Positions 1 through 8,929 of a stretch of 64,000 bases of DNA are shown one piece after another. The stretch covers positions 434,001 through 498,000 of the forward strand of contig NZ_CP032686.1 of NCBI RefSeq assembly GCF_003627795.1, written 5' to 3'. Origin of the DNA: Rhizobium sp. CCGE531 (lineage in GTDB: Bacteria; Pseudomonadota; Alphaproteobacteria; Rhizobiales; Rhizobiaceae). The stretch's first letter is position 1. Each line of letters starts with the position of its first letter. The notes beneath the pieces are model-generated. The model made no database searches. It was not told where the DNA came from and saw only the letters and a program-made list of their open reading frames with translations. The translations under genes and the position numbers were made by a program.

Positions 1-1
1 G

Positions 2-874
2 CTTGCCAAGCATGAGGTCAAAGTCATCGTCACGGCGCACGATTTCTTCCTGAACTGTCCGAACGGGGGGCTTATCAATTTCCACAGCGGCGACGTTTGC
101 GATATCAAACCCTTGTCTGCCGCCTGCCTGACGACCAATTGCGACAAGCGCAATTATTTCCACAAGCTCTGGCGTTTTCGTCGCACCCTGACGCAGCAGG
201 GTGTGGGCGAGGAGTTCTGGAGCCGCGTCAATATTGTGCTGGCCCACGAAAACATGGAGGCGCATCTGCGCACCGGCCCCTTGCAGCACTTCACGACGCT
301 GCGCACGCCGACGGAGCCGTTGACGCGGGCGCCGGTGGAGGCGTGGCGCAACCGCCGCACCGTTTTTCTCGGCCGCATGTGCTGGGAAAAAGGAGTGCGG
401 ACGCTGGCCGATGCCCTCAACCAGACGGGCAGAACCGCGACACTCATCGGGCGGGGACCCTTGCTTGCGGAGATGCAGCGCGCCTTACCGCATTGCTTCG
501 TGCCCGGCTGGCTGACTGACGAAGAGGTCACGAAGATCGCCGGCGAAGCGCGTGTTTTCGTCATGCCGTCGCGCATGCCCGAGCCTTATGGCCTAGTCGC
601 GGCCGAGGCTTTGATGTCCGGTATCCCGGTCATCGTCAGCAGCAACGCGCTGATCGCCGAAGAGGTCGAAAAGCATGGCGCGGGTCTGGTTTTCATGAGC
701 GGCGATGTGGCTTCGCTGGCGGAGAAATTGGCGCAGACCGATGACGACCGGCTGATGCGGAGGCTGAGCGAGGGGGCATTGGCCCTCGGCCAGCATATCG
801 CGCCGGGCAGAGCGGAATGGGGACGCCGCATGGTGGACATCTATATGGGGCGGGGCAGCTTTTCGGAACATTAG
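2..874 (+). CDS. Glycosyltransferase, GT4-like (5' end outside window)
   Basis: The frame is open from base 2, so the start lies upstream of the window. The visible 290 codons hold the end of the N-terminal GT-B domain (a HDFFLNCPNGG stretch near the left edge) and a full C-terminal domain. The latter begins at the FLGRMCWEKG strand and carries a GRGP turn and the EPYGLVAAEAL segment, the E-x7-E nucleotide-sugar motif of family 4 transferases. It should transfer a sugar in the cytoplasm or at the inner membrane. The epimerase gene starts 16 bp downstream, which suggests a surface polysaccharide operon. Donor and acceptor cannot be told. Confidence 0.88.
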   Translation, partial: LAKHEVKVIVTAHDFFLNCPNGGLINFHSGDVCDIKPLSAACLTTNCDKRNYFHKLWRFRRTLTQQGVGEEFWSRVNIVLAHENMEAHLRTGPLQHFTTLRTPTEPLTRAPVEAWRNRRTVFLGRMCWEKGVRTLADALNQTGRTATLIGRGPLLAEMQRALPHCFVPGWLTDEEVTKIAGEARVFVMPSRMPEPYGLVAAEALMSGIPVIVSSNALIAEEVEKHGAGLVFMSGDVASLAEKLAQTDDDRLMRRLSEGALALGQHIAPGRAEWGRRMVDIYMGRGSFSEH

Positions 875-890
875 GTTGGGGGGAACAATA

Positions 891-1877
891 ATGCGCGCTT
901 TGGTGACTGGCGGTTGCGGCTTCGTCGGCCGACATCTGATCCAGCGGCTTCTTGCCGAAGGATTGGATGTCGTCTGCGTCGATTCACTGGTTGAAGGAAC
1001 AGGGGCGCTTCATCCTGATTTGTGGCAGCGTTTTGCGCGTTCCCGCTTCAGCTTTTGCCAGGAGGACTGCCGCACGTTCTTCACCCACATGCCGGAGCAT
1101 TTTGACTATGTCTTCCATCTGGCGGCGCTGGTCGGTGGCCGTGTGACGCTGGAAACGCGGGCGCTTGATGTCGCCGAGGATCTGTCGGTCGATGCGGAAC
1201 TATGGCAGTGGGCGTCACGCGCCAAACCGGGTTCGGTGATATTCTTCAGCTCCAGCGCGGCCTATCCCGTATCGCTGCAGACCGTCGACAATCACCGGCT
1301 GCTGTCGGAGGACATGATCAATTTCGACGCCGTCGTCGGCGTGCCGGACCTTAGCTATGGATGGGCAAAACTCACTGGCGAATACCTGATGAAACTCTAT
1401 GTCGAGCGCTATGGCAGGCGGGCCATCGCCTACAGGCCGTTCAGCGGCTATGGCGAAGATCAGGATCTCGCCTATCCTTTCCCTGCGATCTGTCGCCGGC
1501 TGCTGGCGGAAGAAGGCGCGGCGGAAGTCTTCGTTTGGGGCTCGGGCCGTCAGCGCCGCGATTTCATCCACATTTCCGACTGCATCGAATTTATCTGGCA
1601 GACGCGGGAATTGCTGCCCGACGGCGCAAGCCTCAATCTCTCGACCGGCATAGCCACCTCCTTCATCGAATTGGCCGAAACCATCAGCCGGCAGATCGGC
1701 TGGCAGCCTGCCGTCATCGGACGATCGAGCCATCCGGAAGGCGTTTTCTACCGCTGCGGCGATACGGCGCTGCAACGCTCCTATGGACTAACCCCCTCTA
1801 TCAGCCTGGAGGAGGGGATCGCGCGGATGCTTGAGCATCTGCGGGCGGAGCAGGCATCATATGCGCTGGCCATGTAA
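891..1877 (+). CDS. NAD-dependent epimerase/dehydratase (extended SDR)
   Basis: Protein of 328 residues. The N-terminus MRALVTGGCGFVGRHL has the GxxGxxG Rossmann loop of extended SDR nucleotide-sugar epimerases. A serine-rich FFSSSAAYP segment and SYGWAKLTGE supply the Ser and Tyr-x3-Lys catalytic residues. The frame is open from a TTG at 876, but the ATG at 891 is preferred because GGGGGGAA lies just before it and the Rossmann strand begins there. It follows the glycosyltransferase and probably makes or modifies the sugar that enzyme uses. Exact substrate unknown. Confidence 0.87.
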   Translation: MRALVTGGCGFVGRHLIQRLLAEGLDVVCVDSLVEGTGALHPDLWQRFARSRFSFCQEDCRTFFTHMPEHFDYVFHLAALVGGRVTLETRALDVAEDLSVDAELWQWASRAKPGSVIFFSSSAAYPVSLQTVDNHRLLSEDMINFDAVVGVPDLSYGWAKLTGEYLMKLYVERYGRRAIAYRPFSGYGEDQDLAYPFPAICRRLLAEEGAAEVFVWGSGRQRRDFIHISDCIEFIWQTRELLPDGASLNLSTGIATSFIELAETISRQIGWQPAVIGRSSHPEGVFYRCGDTALQRSYGLTPSISLEEGIARMLEHLRAEQASYALAM

Positions 1878-2004
1878 GGGGTCGGTGCCGGGGCTGAGTA
1901 TTGTCGGCTACCGCCGCGCCGCGTCGATTGCTTTCGTCGTCGAAGGCGATCAGGTGACGGTTTTGGGTGTTTCCGGCGCGACCGGAACGTCACGGCGGAT
2001 ATGA
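1861..2004 (+). pseudogene. C-terminal remnant of a RelE/ParE-type toxin gene
   Basis: A 47-codon frame reads PGLSIVGYRRAASIAFVVEG followed by DQVTVLGV, which looks like the last strands of rhizobial ParE-like toxins. After VLGV the frame departs from the family. A one-base shift there restores a FRRDRN end that resembles the usual FYGGRD tail. The N-terminal two thirds and any antitoxin are missing. It overlaps the end of the epimerase gene in another frame. Identified by eye from the family pattern. Confidence 0.5.
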
Positions 2005-2151
2005 GCTGATCGAAATATCTGAGCAGCGCGCCGGAGCCGTCGCAGATTCATTGTCATTTCAGTAGTTTACGGGTCTGACAACGCGAGCTGACACTCACGA
2101 CATGGCTTGGTATTCCTCCTGTCCATTCAAAACAGACGGAACCGCAAACCG

Positions 2152-2985
2152 ATGTCGACCGAACAGATACGCTGGCTCTTGAAGGTCATGCAACCCGAGC
2201 GAACCCTGGCCTCGCTGCCCGGGGGCGCCGGCATCTCCCCGGAAATTCATGCAGCGCTGGTTGGGTTGCCGCAGGAGGTCTATTCCGCTGAACTCGACTT
2301 GATGAAGGAGGAGGCGAAAGAAGCTGCGGGCGAAGTGCTGGCCGACCCATCCTGCGCCTCGTTGGTGGACCGGCTCTACGTGCCAAAGGGCGCTAAGATC
2401 GTTGCGTTCGGCGATAGCCTGACGTCGGACCCGCAATCCTGGGCTGTCATTCTCGGTGAGCTCCTGGCGGCGAGGCGTGCCGCTGACGGCGTTTCATTCT
2501 CGATCAGCGCGGTTGCCGCCGAGACGACGACGCATGGGCTGGTCCGCATCGGCGAGGTCATCGGCCAGCAGCCCGACTTGATCCTCTTCCTCATTGGCAC
2601 CAACGACGCCCGAACCCAAGGCCCTCACCCTACGAAGACCCTCGTCCATCATGAAGAGACGGCGCGCAACGTGGCGGAGCTGCGTCAACGCGTGTCACGA
2701 GAAACCGGGGCGCGCTGCGTCTGGATTACGCCGCCTGCCGTCAATGAGGAGCGAGTCGCCGAGCACTGGGGTTTGGCCCGGTTCGGGGTTCGTTTCTGCA
2801 ACGAGAACCTTGCGCGCGTCGCCGGGATCATCCGCGATTTCGACGGCACAGTGATTGACGCTTTCTCCAATTTGGGAACGCCACCCCGGAGCGATTTCCT
2901 GATGGGGGATGGCCTGCACCTGACGCTGGCAGGACAGAAGCAGCTGGCGCTTGAGGTGATCAAGGGCTGGAGCACCCTCAAATGA
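2152..2985 (+). CDS. SGNH/GDSL-type hydrolase
   Basis: Protein of 277 residues. The three SGNH blocks are in order: FGDSLTS (catalytic Ser), IGTNDAR (Asn block) and DGLHLTLAG (Asp and His of the triad). The ATG at 2152 opens MSTEQIRWLLKVM. An in-frame TTG at 2107 is possible but less likely. The N-terminal 80 residues before the GDS block are unusual for the family and may be regulatory. No signal peptide is seen, so it is probably cytoplasmic. The stop overlaps the next gene's start as ATGA, so the two are co-translated. Substrate (acyl ester or other) unknown. Confidence 0.8.
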   Translation: MSTEQIRWLLKVMQPERTLASLPGGAGISPEIHAALVGLPQEVYSAELDLMKEEAKEAAGEVLADPSCASLVDRLYVPKGAKIVAFGDSLTSDPQSWAVILGELLAARRAADGVSFSISAVAAETTTHGLVRIGEVIGQQPDLILFLIGTNDARTQGPHPTKTLVHHEETARNVAELRQRVSRETGARCVWITPPAVNEERVAEHWGLARFGVRFCNENLARVAGIIRDFDGTVIDAFSNLGTPPRSDFLMGDGLHLTLAGQKQLALEVIKGWSTLK

Positions 2986-3833
2986 AGTATTTGATCGTCG
3001 GCGCCACCGGAAACATCGGGTCGCGGGTCACCCAGCGCCTCATCGCTCGTGGGGAGCGCCCATCGGTTTTCGTACGCAATGCGAAGAAGGCAAAGGCGCT
3101 CTTTGGAGCTCAAGTAGATATCCATGTGGGTGACCTCGACAAGGCGCCTTCGTCGCTGGCAACCGCGCTTGATGGCGCAAACGGCGTCTTCCTCGTGAGC
3201 GACGGGCCGGATCTCGATACCCGCGACCGCACGGTTGCGTTCGCGGCGAAATCCGCCGGGGTCGGGCATCTGGTCAAGCTTTCGACGCTGGATGTGCACA
3301 CCGGCGTGGGGACCGGGCCGTGGCATGCGCGCGGCGAGGCTGCCGTGCGCGAAAGCGGTGTGGCGTTCACGTTCATCCAGGCCGCCGGATTCATGCTGAA
3401 TGCGCTTGGTTGGTCGGACTCCATCCGTGAAGAAGGCGTGCTGCGGACCTCCACCGGAAATGGCAGGATCGCGTTCATTCACCCGGACGATATCGCTGAT
3501 GTCGCAACCGCGGTTCTTACCACACGCGACTATGATAGCCAGTCGCTGGTTATCACCGGTCCCGAGGCGCTGAGTTATGGGGAAATGGCTGCGACCATCG
3601 GCAAAGCCATTGACAAGCCCATCCAGTTTGAGGAGATCTCCGACAGACAGGCGTGTGCGGGTGTGGTCGCCTGGGCCGGCAAAGGACCCTATGCCGACGC
3701 TCTCGTCGACATCTGGCGCGCAGTCCGCGAGGGGCGATTGGCGACGGTCTCGGACGGCGTGACGCAGGTCATCGGGCGAAAGCCTATCTCGTTTGGTCGG
3801 TGGGCCGAAGAGAATGCCGGCGCCTTTCGCTAG
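2982..3833 (+). CDS. NmrA-like NAD(P)-binding protein
   Basis: Protein of 283 residues beginning MKYLIVGATGNIGSRV, the GxxGxxG loop of the atypical SDR NmrA/HSCARG group. The usual Tyr-x3-Lys pair is not evident, as is common there, so it could be a redox sensor or an oxidoreductase. It overlaps the SGNH hydrolase upstream by 4 bp. Its stop overlaps that of the opposing TetR gene by 4 bp, which makes TetR control of this pair likely but unproven. Confidence 0.78.
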   Translation: MKYLIVGATGNIGSRVTQRLIARGERPSVFVRNAKKAKALFGAQVDIHVGDLDKAPSSLATALDGANGVFLVSDGPDLDTRDRTVAFAAKSAGVGHLVKLSTLDVHTGVGTGPWHARGEAAVRESGVAFTFIQAAGFMLNALGWSDSIREEGVLRTSTGNGRIAFIHPDDIADVATAVLTTRDYDSQSLVITGPEALSYGEMAATIGKAIDKPIQFEEISDRQACAGVVAWAGKGPYADALVDIWRAVREGRLATVSDGVTQVIGRKPISFGRWAEENAGAFR

Positions 3834-4459
3834 AAGCCGAGGTGACCACCCTCACACGAGTTCACGTAAGCGAGGACCGTTCGGATGGCCTCGCCTTTCG
3901 CGTCATGCCGCGAGATGACCGACAGCCTCCGGTCAGTGGCTCCATGCACCAGCGCTTCCATCAAATTCGGAAGGATGAAGAGCATCCGTTGCGTCGCCTC
4001 GGGGGTATAGCGTTCCAGCTCGGACGGCGAAATCATGCTGCTTAACGTGGTCTGGAGTGCACTTTTAAAGCTATGCGCCCCTTCCGGCACCGCAGCCGCG
4101 ACGATCTCATGCAGGTCGGCATCTTTCGCATGAACGTCCGCAAGCCCCTCAACCAACTCGCGTGTAAAGTCCTTGAACGACGCAGTTGCGCAGTCGGCCA
4201 TCGCGCGCGTCATCACGCGCCTTACGTCGTCAACATGGCGGTCATGCAAGGCTGCGAAGATGGCCTGTTTGTCAGGGAAATATTGGTAGAGCGAGCCAAT
4301 GCTGACGCCCGCGGCTTCGGCGATGCGGTTGGTGGTGATGGCTTTGGCGCCATGCCGGTTCACCACCCGCTGGACCGCCTCAAGGATCGCCTCCACTGAA
4401 TGCCTGGAGCGTTCCTGCTTGGGCTCGCGGCGCGCGAGCGATCTTTCGTTGGCTTTCAT
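3830..4459 (-). CDS. TetR/AcrR-family transcriptional regulator
   Basis: Protein of 209 residues. The N-terminal helix-turn-helix reads ITTNRIAEAAGVSIGSLYQY followed by FPDKQAIF, typical of TetR. The rest is the helical ligand and dimer domain. The frame is open to 4660, but starts near MKANERSLARREP (4459) or MTRPGRQ (4486) fit the family length. It converges on the SGNH/NmrA-like pair with a 4-bp stop overlap. Likely a repressor of neighbouring genes; ligand unknown. Confidence 0.83.
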   Translation of the reverse strand: MKANERSLARREPKQERSRHSVEAILEAVQRVVNRHGAKAITTNRIAEAAGVSIGSLYQYFPDKQAIFAALHDRHVDDVRRVMTRAMADCATASFKDFTRELVEGLADVHAKDADLHEIVAAAVPEGAHSFKSALQTTLSSMISPSELERYTPEATQRMLFILPNLMEALVHGATDRRLSVISRHDAKGEAIRTVLAYVNSCEGGHLGF

Positions 4460-4760
4460 GGAACTCTGCCGTCCGGGTCGAGTCATGCCCCGCGCAAGCC
4501 GGGCATCCTGTATCAAGAGGATCACATTATAGTCCGCTTTCGCCCCCGCGGAACACGAAAAAACTGTGTCTTCGGAGGTTCTCCACGCCACCGAAGATGG
4601 CAGGTTATCGGCAGCGCTGGTAAGTGGCCAAATGTCCGCAATAGGGTCGAAACCGGCCACTCCTACCAGCGAGCTGCTACAATCTGCTCAGAGTGTCGCC
4701 CCCAGCCGGAACCGACCCCGATATGCTTGGAAACCGCCTATCGACACGCGCATCTCAATC
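4460..4760. other. Intergenic region, no gene recognised
   Basis: About 300 bp between the TetR start and the end of the oxidoreductase operon. It should carry the TetR promoter. Short frames here match no family I know, and no clear hairpin terminator was seen. Confidence 0.4.
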
Positions 4761-5342
4761 TCAGAAGCGCGCCATTTCCCGCTTCACCTTTTCAAGGAAA
4801 AGCCCTCTCGTCTTGTCGGTCGAGCGGTTCATGTCGTAGTGGGCGAGGAAAACGACCGGGGCGAAGGGCTTGATCTGCGCACGCAGTACACGCTTGACGA
4901 TCTTCTTTGGCGGGTTCCCGGCAATGAAGGCGCGGAATGGGTCGGCGCCATAGGTCAAAACCGCGCCGAGCTTGCGGATGTGCTGCAGCTTTGAGCGCAC
5001 CTTGCCGTCGACGAGTTCGAAGGAGACGCCGGGAAGCCAGACCCTGTCAAAATAACCCTTGAGGATCGCCGGGAAACCGAAGTTCCAGACCGGCGTGACG
5101 ATCACCAGGGATTCCGCGCGCTGCAGCCGCTCGACATAGGATTTCACTGCTTCGGTATTGTTGGGATAGTCGTGGTAGATCACACGGTCTTGGCGTGACA
5201 GTACGGGATCGAAACCCTCCGCGTAAAGATTGCAATCGTCGACGTCGTGTCCGGCGCTCTTCAGGCTCTCGATGGTTTGCCTGTGCAGCGCTGCGCCATA
5301 GCTTTCCTCGAGCGGATGGGAATGAAGGACGAGGACCTTCAT
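4761..5342 (-). CDS. NAD(P)H:quinone / FMN oxidoreductase, flavodoxin fold
   Basis: Protein of 193 residues starting MKVLVLHSHPLEESYGAALH, the first strand and phosphate-binding loop of the MdaB/KefF/YwrO quinone-reductase group. TPVWNFGFPAILKGYFDRVW is the conserved flavin-contact segment. It should pass electrons from NAD(P)H to a flavin or quinone in the cytoplasm. The ATG at 5342 overlaps the TGA of the FAD oxidase by ATGA, so it is the last gene of the operon and may regenerate reduced flavin for it. Confidence 0.85.
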   Translation of the reverse strand: MKVLVLHSHPLEESYGAALHRQTIESLKSAGHDVDDCNLYAEGFDPVLSRQDRVIYHDYPNNTEAVKSYVERLQRAESLVIVTPVWNFGFPAILKGYFDRVWLPGVSFELVDGKVRSKLQHIRKLGAVLTYGADPFRAFIAGNPPKKIVKRVLRAQIKPFAPVVFLAHYDMNRSTDKTRGLFLEKVKREMARF

Positions 5343-6748
5343 GAAGCCTCCATCAGCGCTGCAAGGCCGGGGAAGAGATAGTTCTTGCCGGATTTGAAAT
5401 CGAAATTCGGATTGTCCCACGCGATCATCTTGCCGGGATTGAGCAGACCCTTCGGATCCGTTTCCTTCTTGAAGGCAAGCTGGACGGCATCCGTCTGCTT
5501 CATGCCGCCTTCCTCCAGCGTATAGCGATGCGGATTGAAGATCGGGCAGCCATGGTCCTGATGAATCCTAATGATCTCTTCAAGCCGCGCCTCGGACGTA
5601 TAGCGCACCAGCGGCAGGCCGGAGCATTGGATCTGCCCGTCGAACTTGATGAACTCGAGATGGCCGGGCACTTCGTCGCCGAAGATTTCCACCATCTTCC
5701 GGACCTTGGCGACATGATCCGGTCCCGGATACTGCACCTGCAGATAGGTGATCGACGGATCGACCTTGATGGCGCGCAAGGTCGTATGGTTCCAGGCAAG
5801 CTCATAGGCATGCGGGATGCCTTTCATGCTCTCCACCTTGTCAGAACGGAAGGTGATTTCGCCCTTCTGCTGCATGGCGAAAGCGACGAAAGGATCCATC
5901 GAATGCGGCGCGATCATCAGCGCCACGATCGACTGACCCTCACGGATATAAGGCTTGTGGCGGGTAAAATATTCGTGGGGAATGGGGGCTGCGATCGGCG
6001 CGATTTCCTTGACCAGTATGCCGTTACACTTGGCGAGCGCGTCGGAGAAGCGCACGGCGTCCATGAAATCGTCGTAGCCGACCAGCACGTCCACCCAATC
6101 ATAGGCCGGCGCGAGCGGCATTTCGATCTCGGTGATGATGCCGTTGGTGCCGTAGGCATGGCTGACCTTGGTCAGGTCCCAGCCGGTGAGATCTAGAACG
6201 CGCGGTTCGGCCTCCATCGTCACGACGCGCAGGCGCAGGATATTGCCGAGATCGCGCAGGCCGCCCCAGGTAATCGAGCCGACGCCGCCAGAGCCACCGG
6301 CGATGAAGCCGCCGATCGTCGCCGTCTGCGCGGTCGATGGATGGAAGCGCAATTCCTGGCCCGAATGGGCCTTTGTCTGGCGATCGAGCTCGGCGATGAC
6401 GATGCCGGGTTCGCAGACGACGCGGCCCGGATGGATTTCCTTGACTTTGTTCATCGCAGCGAGATTGAGCACGATGCCGCCTGACAGAGGCATGGCCTGG
6501 CCGTAATTGCCGGTGCCGGCGCCGCGCGGCGTGACGGGTACGTCATGCGCGTAGGCGACCTTCAATATGCGGATCACCTCTTCCTCGGTCTTCGGCGTGA
6601 CGACGAGATCGGCGGTGACATTGTCGAGTTGCGCTTTGAGGATCGGCGAATACCAGTAGAAGTCTCGACTTTTCTGACGCACGAGCGCCGGATTGTCTTC
6701 GATGGCGATACCTTCGAGTTCTTTCTTGATGCGCTGATAATCCGGCAT
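5339..6748 (-). CDS. FAD-linked oxidase (GlcD-like, PCMH-type FAD domain)
   Basis: Protein of 469 residues. The N-terminal FAD-binding domain shows VTPKTEEEVIRILKVAYAHD, the RGAGTGNYGQA pyrophosphate loop and GGFIAGGSGGVGS, all typical of the FAD_binding_4 fold. The C-terminus, with NPHRYTLEEGG and LLNPGKM, matches the end of glycolate/lactate-oxidase-like proteins. The start at 6748 removes a 10-codon extension that would overlap the upstream gene. One base separates it from the amidohydrolase stop. It probably oxidises a hydroxyl or amine on the operon's substrate; the substrate is not evident. Confidence 0.85.
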   Translation of the reverse strand: MPDYQRIKKELEGIAIEDNPALVRQKSRDFYWYSPILKAQLDNVTADLVVTPKTEEEVIRILKVAYAHDVPVTPRGAGTGNYGQAMPLSGGIVLNLAAMNKVKEIHPGRVVCEPGIVIAELDRQTKAHSGQELRFHPSTAQTATIGGFIAGGSGGVGSITWGGLRDLGNILRLRVVTMEAEPRVLDLTGWDLTKVSHAYGTNGIITEIEMPLAPAYDWVDVLVGYDDFMDAVRFSDALAKCNGILVKEIAPIAAPIPHEYFTRHKPYIREGQSIVALMIAPHSMDPFVAFAMQQKGEITFRSDKVESMKGIPHAYELAWNHTTLRAIKVDPSITYLQVQYPGPDHVAKVRKMVEIFGDEVPGHLEFIKFDGQIQCSGLPLVRYTSEARLEEIIRIHQDHGCPIFNPHRYTLEEGGMKQTDAVQLAFKKETDPKGLLNPGKMIAWDNPNFDFKSGKNYLFPGLAALMEAS

Positions 6749-6749
6749 T

Positions 6750-8063
6750 TTACACTCCAATGACGCTGTCGAGTTCACGATAGTCCGGCAGGCTGCGGTC
6801 GATTACCTTGCCCTTGCGAAGGACGACGCGGTCGGACTGCGGGCGGGAAAGGAATTCGCTCCAGCGCCGGGCGCTGAAGAGCACGAGATCGGCTGGGCCG
6901 CCGACGGCGATGCGGCCGATATCGGGGCGGCCGAGGATGCTGGCGGGAGAGGTGGTGACGACCCTTGCGGCCGTATCCAGCGGATGGTCGAGATGCAGGA
7001 TGCGTACGGCTTCCCGGAAGACTTCGACGGGGTCGAGATCGCCATAGGCGTAGAAGGGATCGCGGGTGTTGTCGGAGGAGACGGCTGTGGGAACACCGGC
7101 GGCGGCAAGCTCGTGCAGCAGGGTGACGCCGCGCCAGCGCGGCGTGTGGCCGGGATGGCGGTCTTGCAGGTACATGTTGCACATCGGCAGCGAGACGATG
7201 GAAATTCCGGCCCTGGCGACGAGATCGATGGTCGCACGGGCGACACCCTCGTCCTGCTGGGCGAGCGAGCAGCAATGGCCGGCGGTCACCTTGCCTTTGA
7301 AGCCGTTGCGAAGCACGGCTTCGGCAATCGCCTTCAGCGTCAGCACCTCCCTGTCTTCCGTCTCATCAACATGCAGATCGACATCGAGGCCATTGTCGGC
7401 AGCGGCGCGAAAAAGCTTGTCGAGCTGCGCATCAAGCTCCGGATTCATCTGGGTGACCCCGCCCATCAAGCCGCCGGCTTCGCGAACGACACGGAGCAAA
7501 TCGGCGAAAAAGGCATCGTCTACCATGCTATCCAGCGGAAAGAGGGCGACGGCCTGCAGCGCGATTCTGTCTTTCCAGGCCTCGCGAACGGAGGTGAAAA
7601 CCTCGAAGGAAATGCGGTGCTGCGGCGCCAGTGAATCCAGATGGGTGCGGATCAGGCCGGTACCATGGGCGTAAGCCGAGCGCAGCGAGAATTCCATGCG
7701 CTTGCGCACATCGTCGGCCGACCAGTTGGCCTCGCGGTCGGTTCGCACCGCATCGAGCGCGCCCATGAAGCTGCCGTCGGGGTTGGAGCGGCGCTCCCAT
7801 ATGTGACCCTTGTCCAGATGGGTATGCATATCGGCGAAAGTCGGCCAGACCATGCCTTCCTTCATGTCGACCTTGGCATATTCCACCGGCGCAGTGCCGG
7901 GCGAGCGGATATCGCTGACGAGGCCGTCGGCAACGACGATATCGGCCTTGACCAGACCCTCGCAAGAGGGCGCCGAAAAACCGGACAGCGTCACGGTTGG
8001 AACGGTGGCGTTGCTGAGCACGAAGCGGGCGGCATTCGGCGGCGACATGAAGACGTGGGACAT
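6750..8063 (-). CDS. Cytosine-deaminase-like amidohydrolase
   Basis: Protein of 437 residues of the COG0402 amidohydrolase type. The metal motif FADMHTHLDKGHIWE is near residue 80, VDLHVDET supplies a further metal site, TAGHCCS follows, and SSDNTRDPF carries the terminal Asp. This arrangement is that of cytosine deaminase and related ring deaminases. It lies between the FAD oxidase and an ABC permease with near-zero spacing. By family it would deaminate or open a small nitrogen heterocycle (cytosine, isocytosine, creatinine-like or similar). Confidence 0.83.
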   Translation of the reverse strand: MSHVFMSPPNAARFVLSNATVPTVTLSGFSAPSCEGLVKADIVVADGLVSDIRSPGTAPVEYAKVDMKEGMVWPTFADMHTHLDKGHIWERRSNPDGSFMGALDAVRTDREANWSADDVRKRMEFSLRSAYAHGTGLIRTHLDSLAPQHRISFEVFTSVREAWKDRIALQAVALFPLDSMVDDAFFADLLRVVREAGGLMGGVTQMNPELDAQLDKLFRAAADNGLDVDLHVDETEDREVLTLKAIAEAVLRNGFKGKVTAGHCCSLAQQDEGVARATIDLVARAGISIVSLPMCNMYLQDRHPGHTPRWRGVTLLHELAAAGVPTAVSSDNTRDPFYAYGDLDPVEVFREAVRILHLDHPLDTAARVVTTSPASILGRPDIGRIAVGGPADLVLFSARRWSEFLSRPQSDRVVLRKGKVIDRSLPDYRELDSVIGV

Positions 8064-8929
8064 CAGTTCTCCCGCTTGAGGCTGCTCTCATGCCAGCGAT
8101 GCAGGCTCAGCCATGAGATGAAGGAGGTGAAGGCGAAGATGGCGACGCCGAGTGCCGACAGAAGCAGCAGTGCCGCAAAGAGGCGGGGCATGTTCTGGCG
8201 GTACTGCGCTTCCAGCAGGCGGAACGCCAGACCGGAATTGGGGCCGCCGGAGCCAGCGGCGAATTCGGCGACGACCGATGCGATCAGCGACAGGCCGCCA
8301 CCGATCCTGAGCCCCGTCATGAAATAGGGCTGGGCTGCCGGCAGCTTCAGATGCAGCAATGCCTGCCAGCGCGAGGCGCCATAGAGATCGAAGAGGTTGA
8401 GCAGGTTGTGGTCGACGCTTTTCAATCCCTGCACCATGTTGGAGAGGATCGGAAAGAAGGCGACGAGGAAGCCGCAGATCAAGAGCGCCGCCTCGCGTGT
8501 CGGTGCGTAGATCAGGATCAGCGGCGCGATTGCGACGATTGGCGTCACCTGGAGGATGACGGCGAGCGGATAGAAGGCGAGCTCGATCCAGCGGGACTGC
8601 ACGAGGAAGATGGCGAAGCCGACGCCGCCGATCAGCGCCAGGACCAGCGATATGAAGGTGATCTGCGTCGTTACCCACAGGGCCGGCCAGAGGATGCCCC
8701 AATCGGAAACGAGCGCCTTGGCGACGGCGATCGGGCTCGGCAGGATATATTGCGGAATGCCGGTGCCGACGACGAGAAGCTGCCAGAGGATAAGCAGCGC
8801 GAGAACGGTCAGGATCGGCACGAAGACGCCGAGCGCGCGTTCGAGATTGCGCTGTCTGACGGCGGCGGCAGTTGGCGCATCGACTGCTTCGGCGGAAAGA
8901 GTGGCGGGCAGGCTGGTGCTCTCGCTCAT
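8063..8929 (-). CDS. ABC transporter permease (SsuC/ThiX-like)
   Basis: Protein of 288 residues with about six hydrophobic segments. The BPD_transp_1 loop is visible as NMVQGLKSVDHNLLNLFDLY with GASRWQALLHLKLPAA downstream. The start at 8929 fits the 1-bp overlap with the ATPase stop (TGATG). It forms the membrane channel of an importer with the ATPase at 8929-9753 and the binding protein at 9904-10920. Related systems carry sulfonates, nitrate, riboflavin or thiamine pyrimidine precursors. The next gene is an amidohydrolase, which suggests a nitrogen heterocycle. Confidence 0.87.
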   Translation of the reverse strand: MSESTSLPATLSAEAVDAPTAAAVRQRNLERALGVFVPILTVLALLILWQLLVVGTGIPQYILPSPIAVAKALVSDWGILWPALWVTTQITFISLVLALIGGVGFAIFLVQSRWIELAFYPLAVILQVTPIVAIAPLILIYAPTREAALLICGFLVAFFPILSNMVQGLKSVDHNLLNLFDLYGASRWQALLHLKLPAAQPYFMTGLRIGGGLSLIASVVAEFAAGSGGPNSGLAFRLLEAQYRQNMPRLFAALLLLSALGVAIFAFTSFISWLSLHRWHESSLKREN

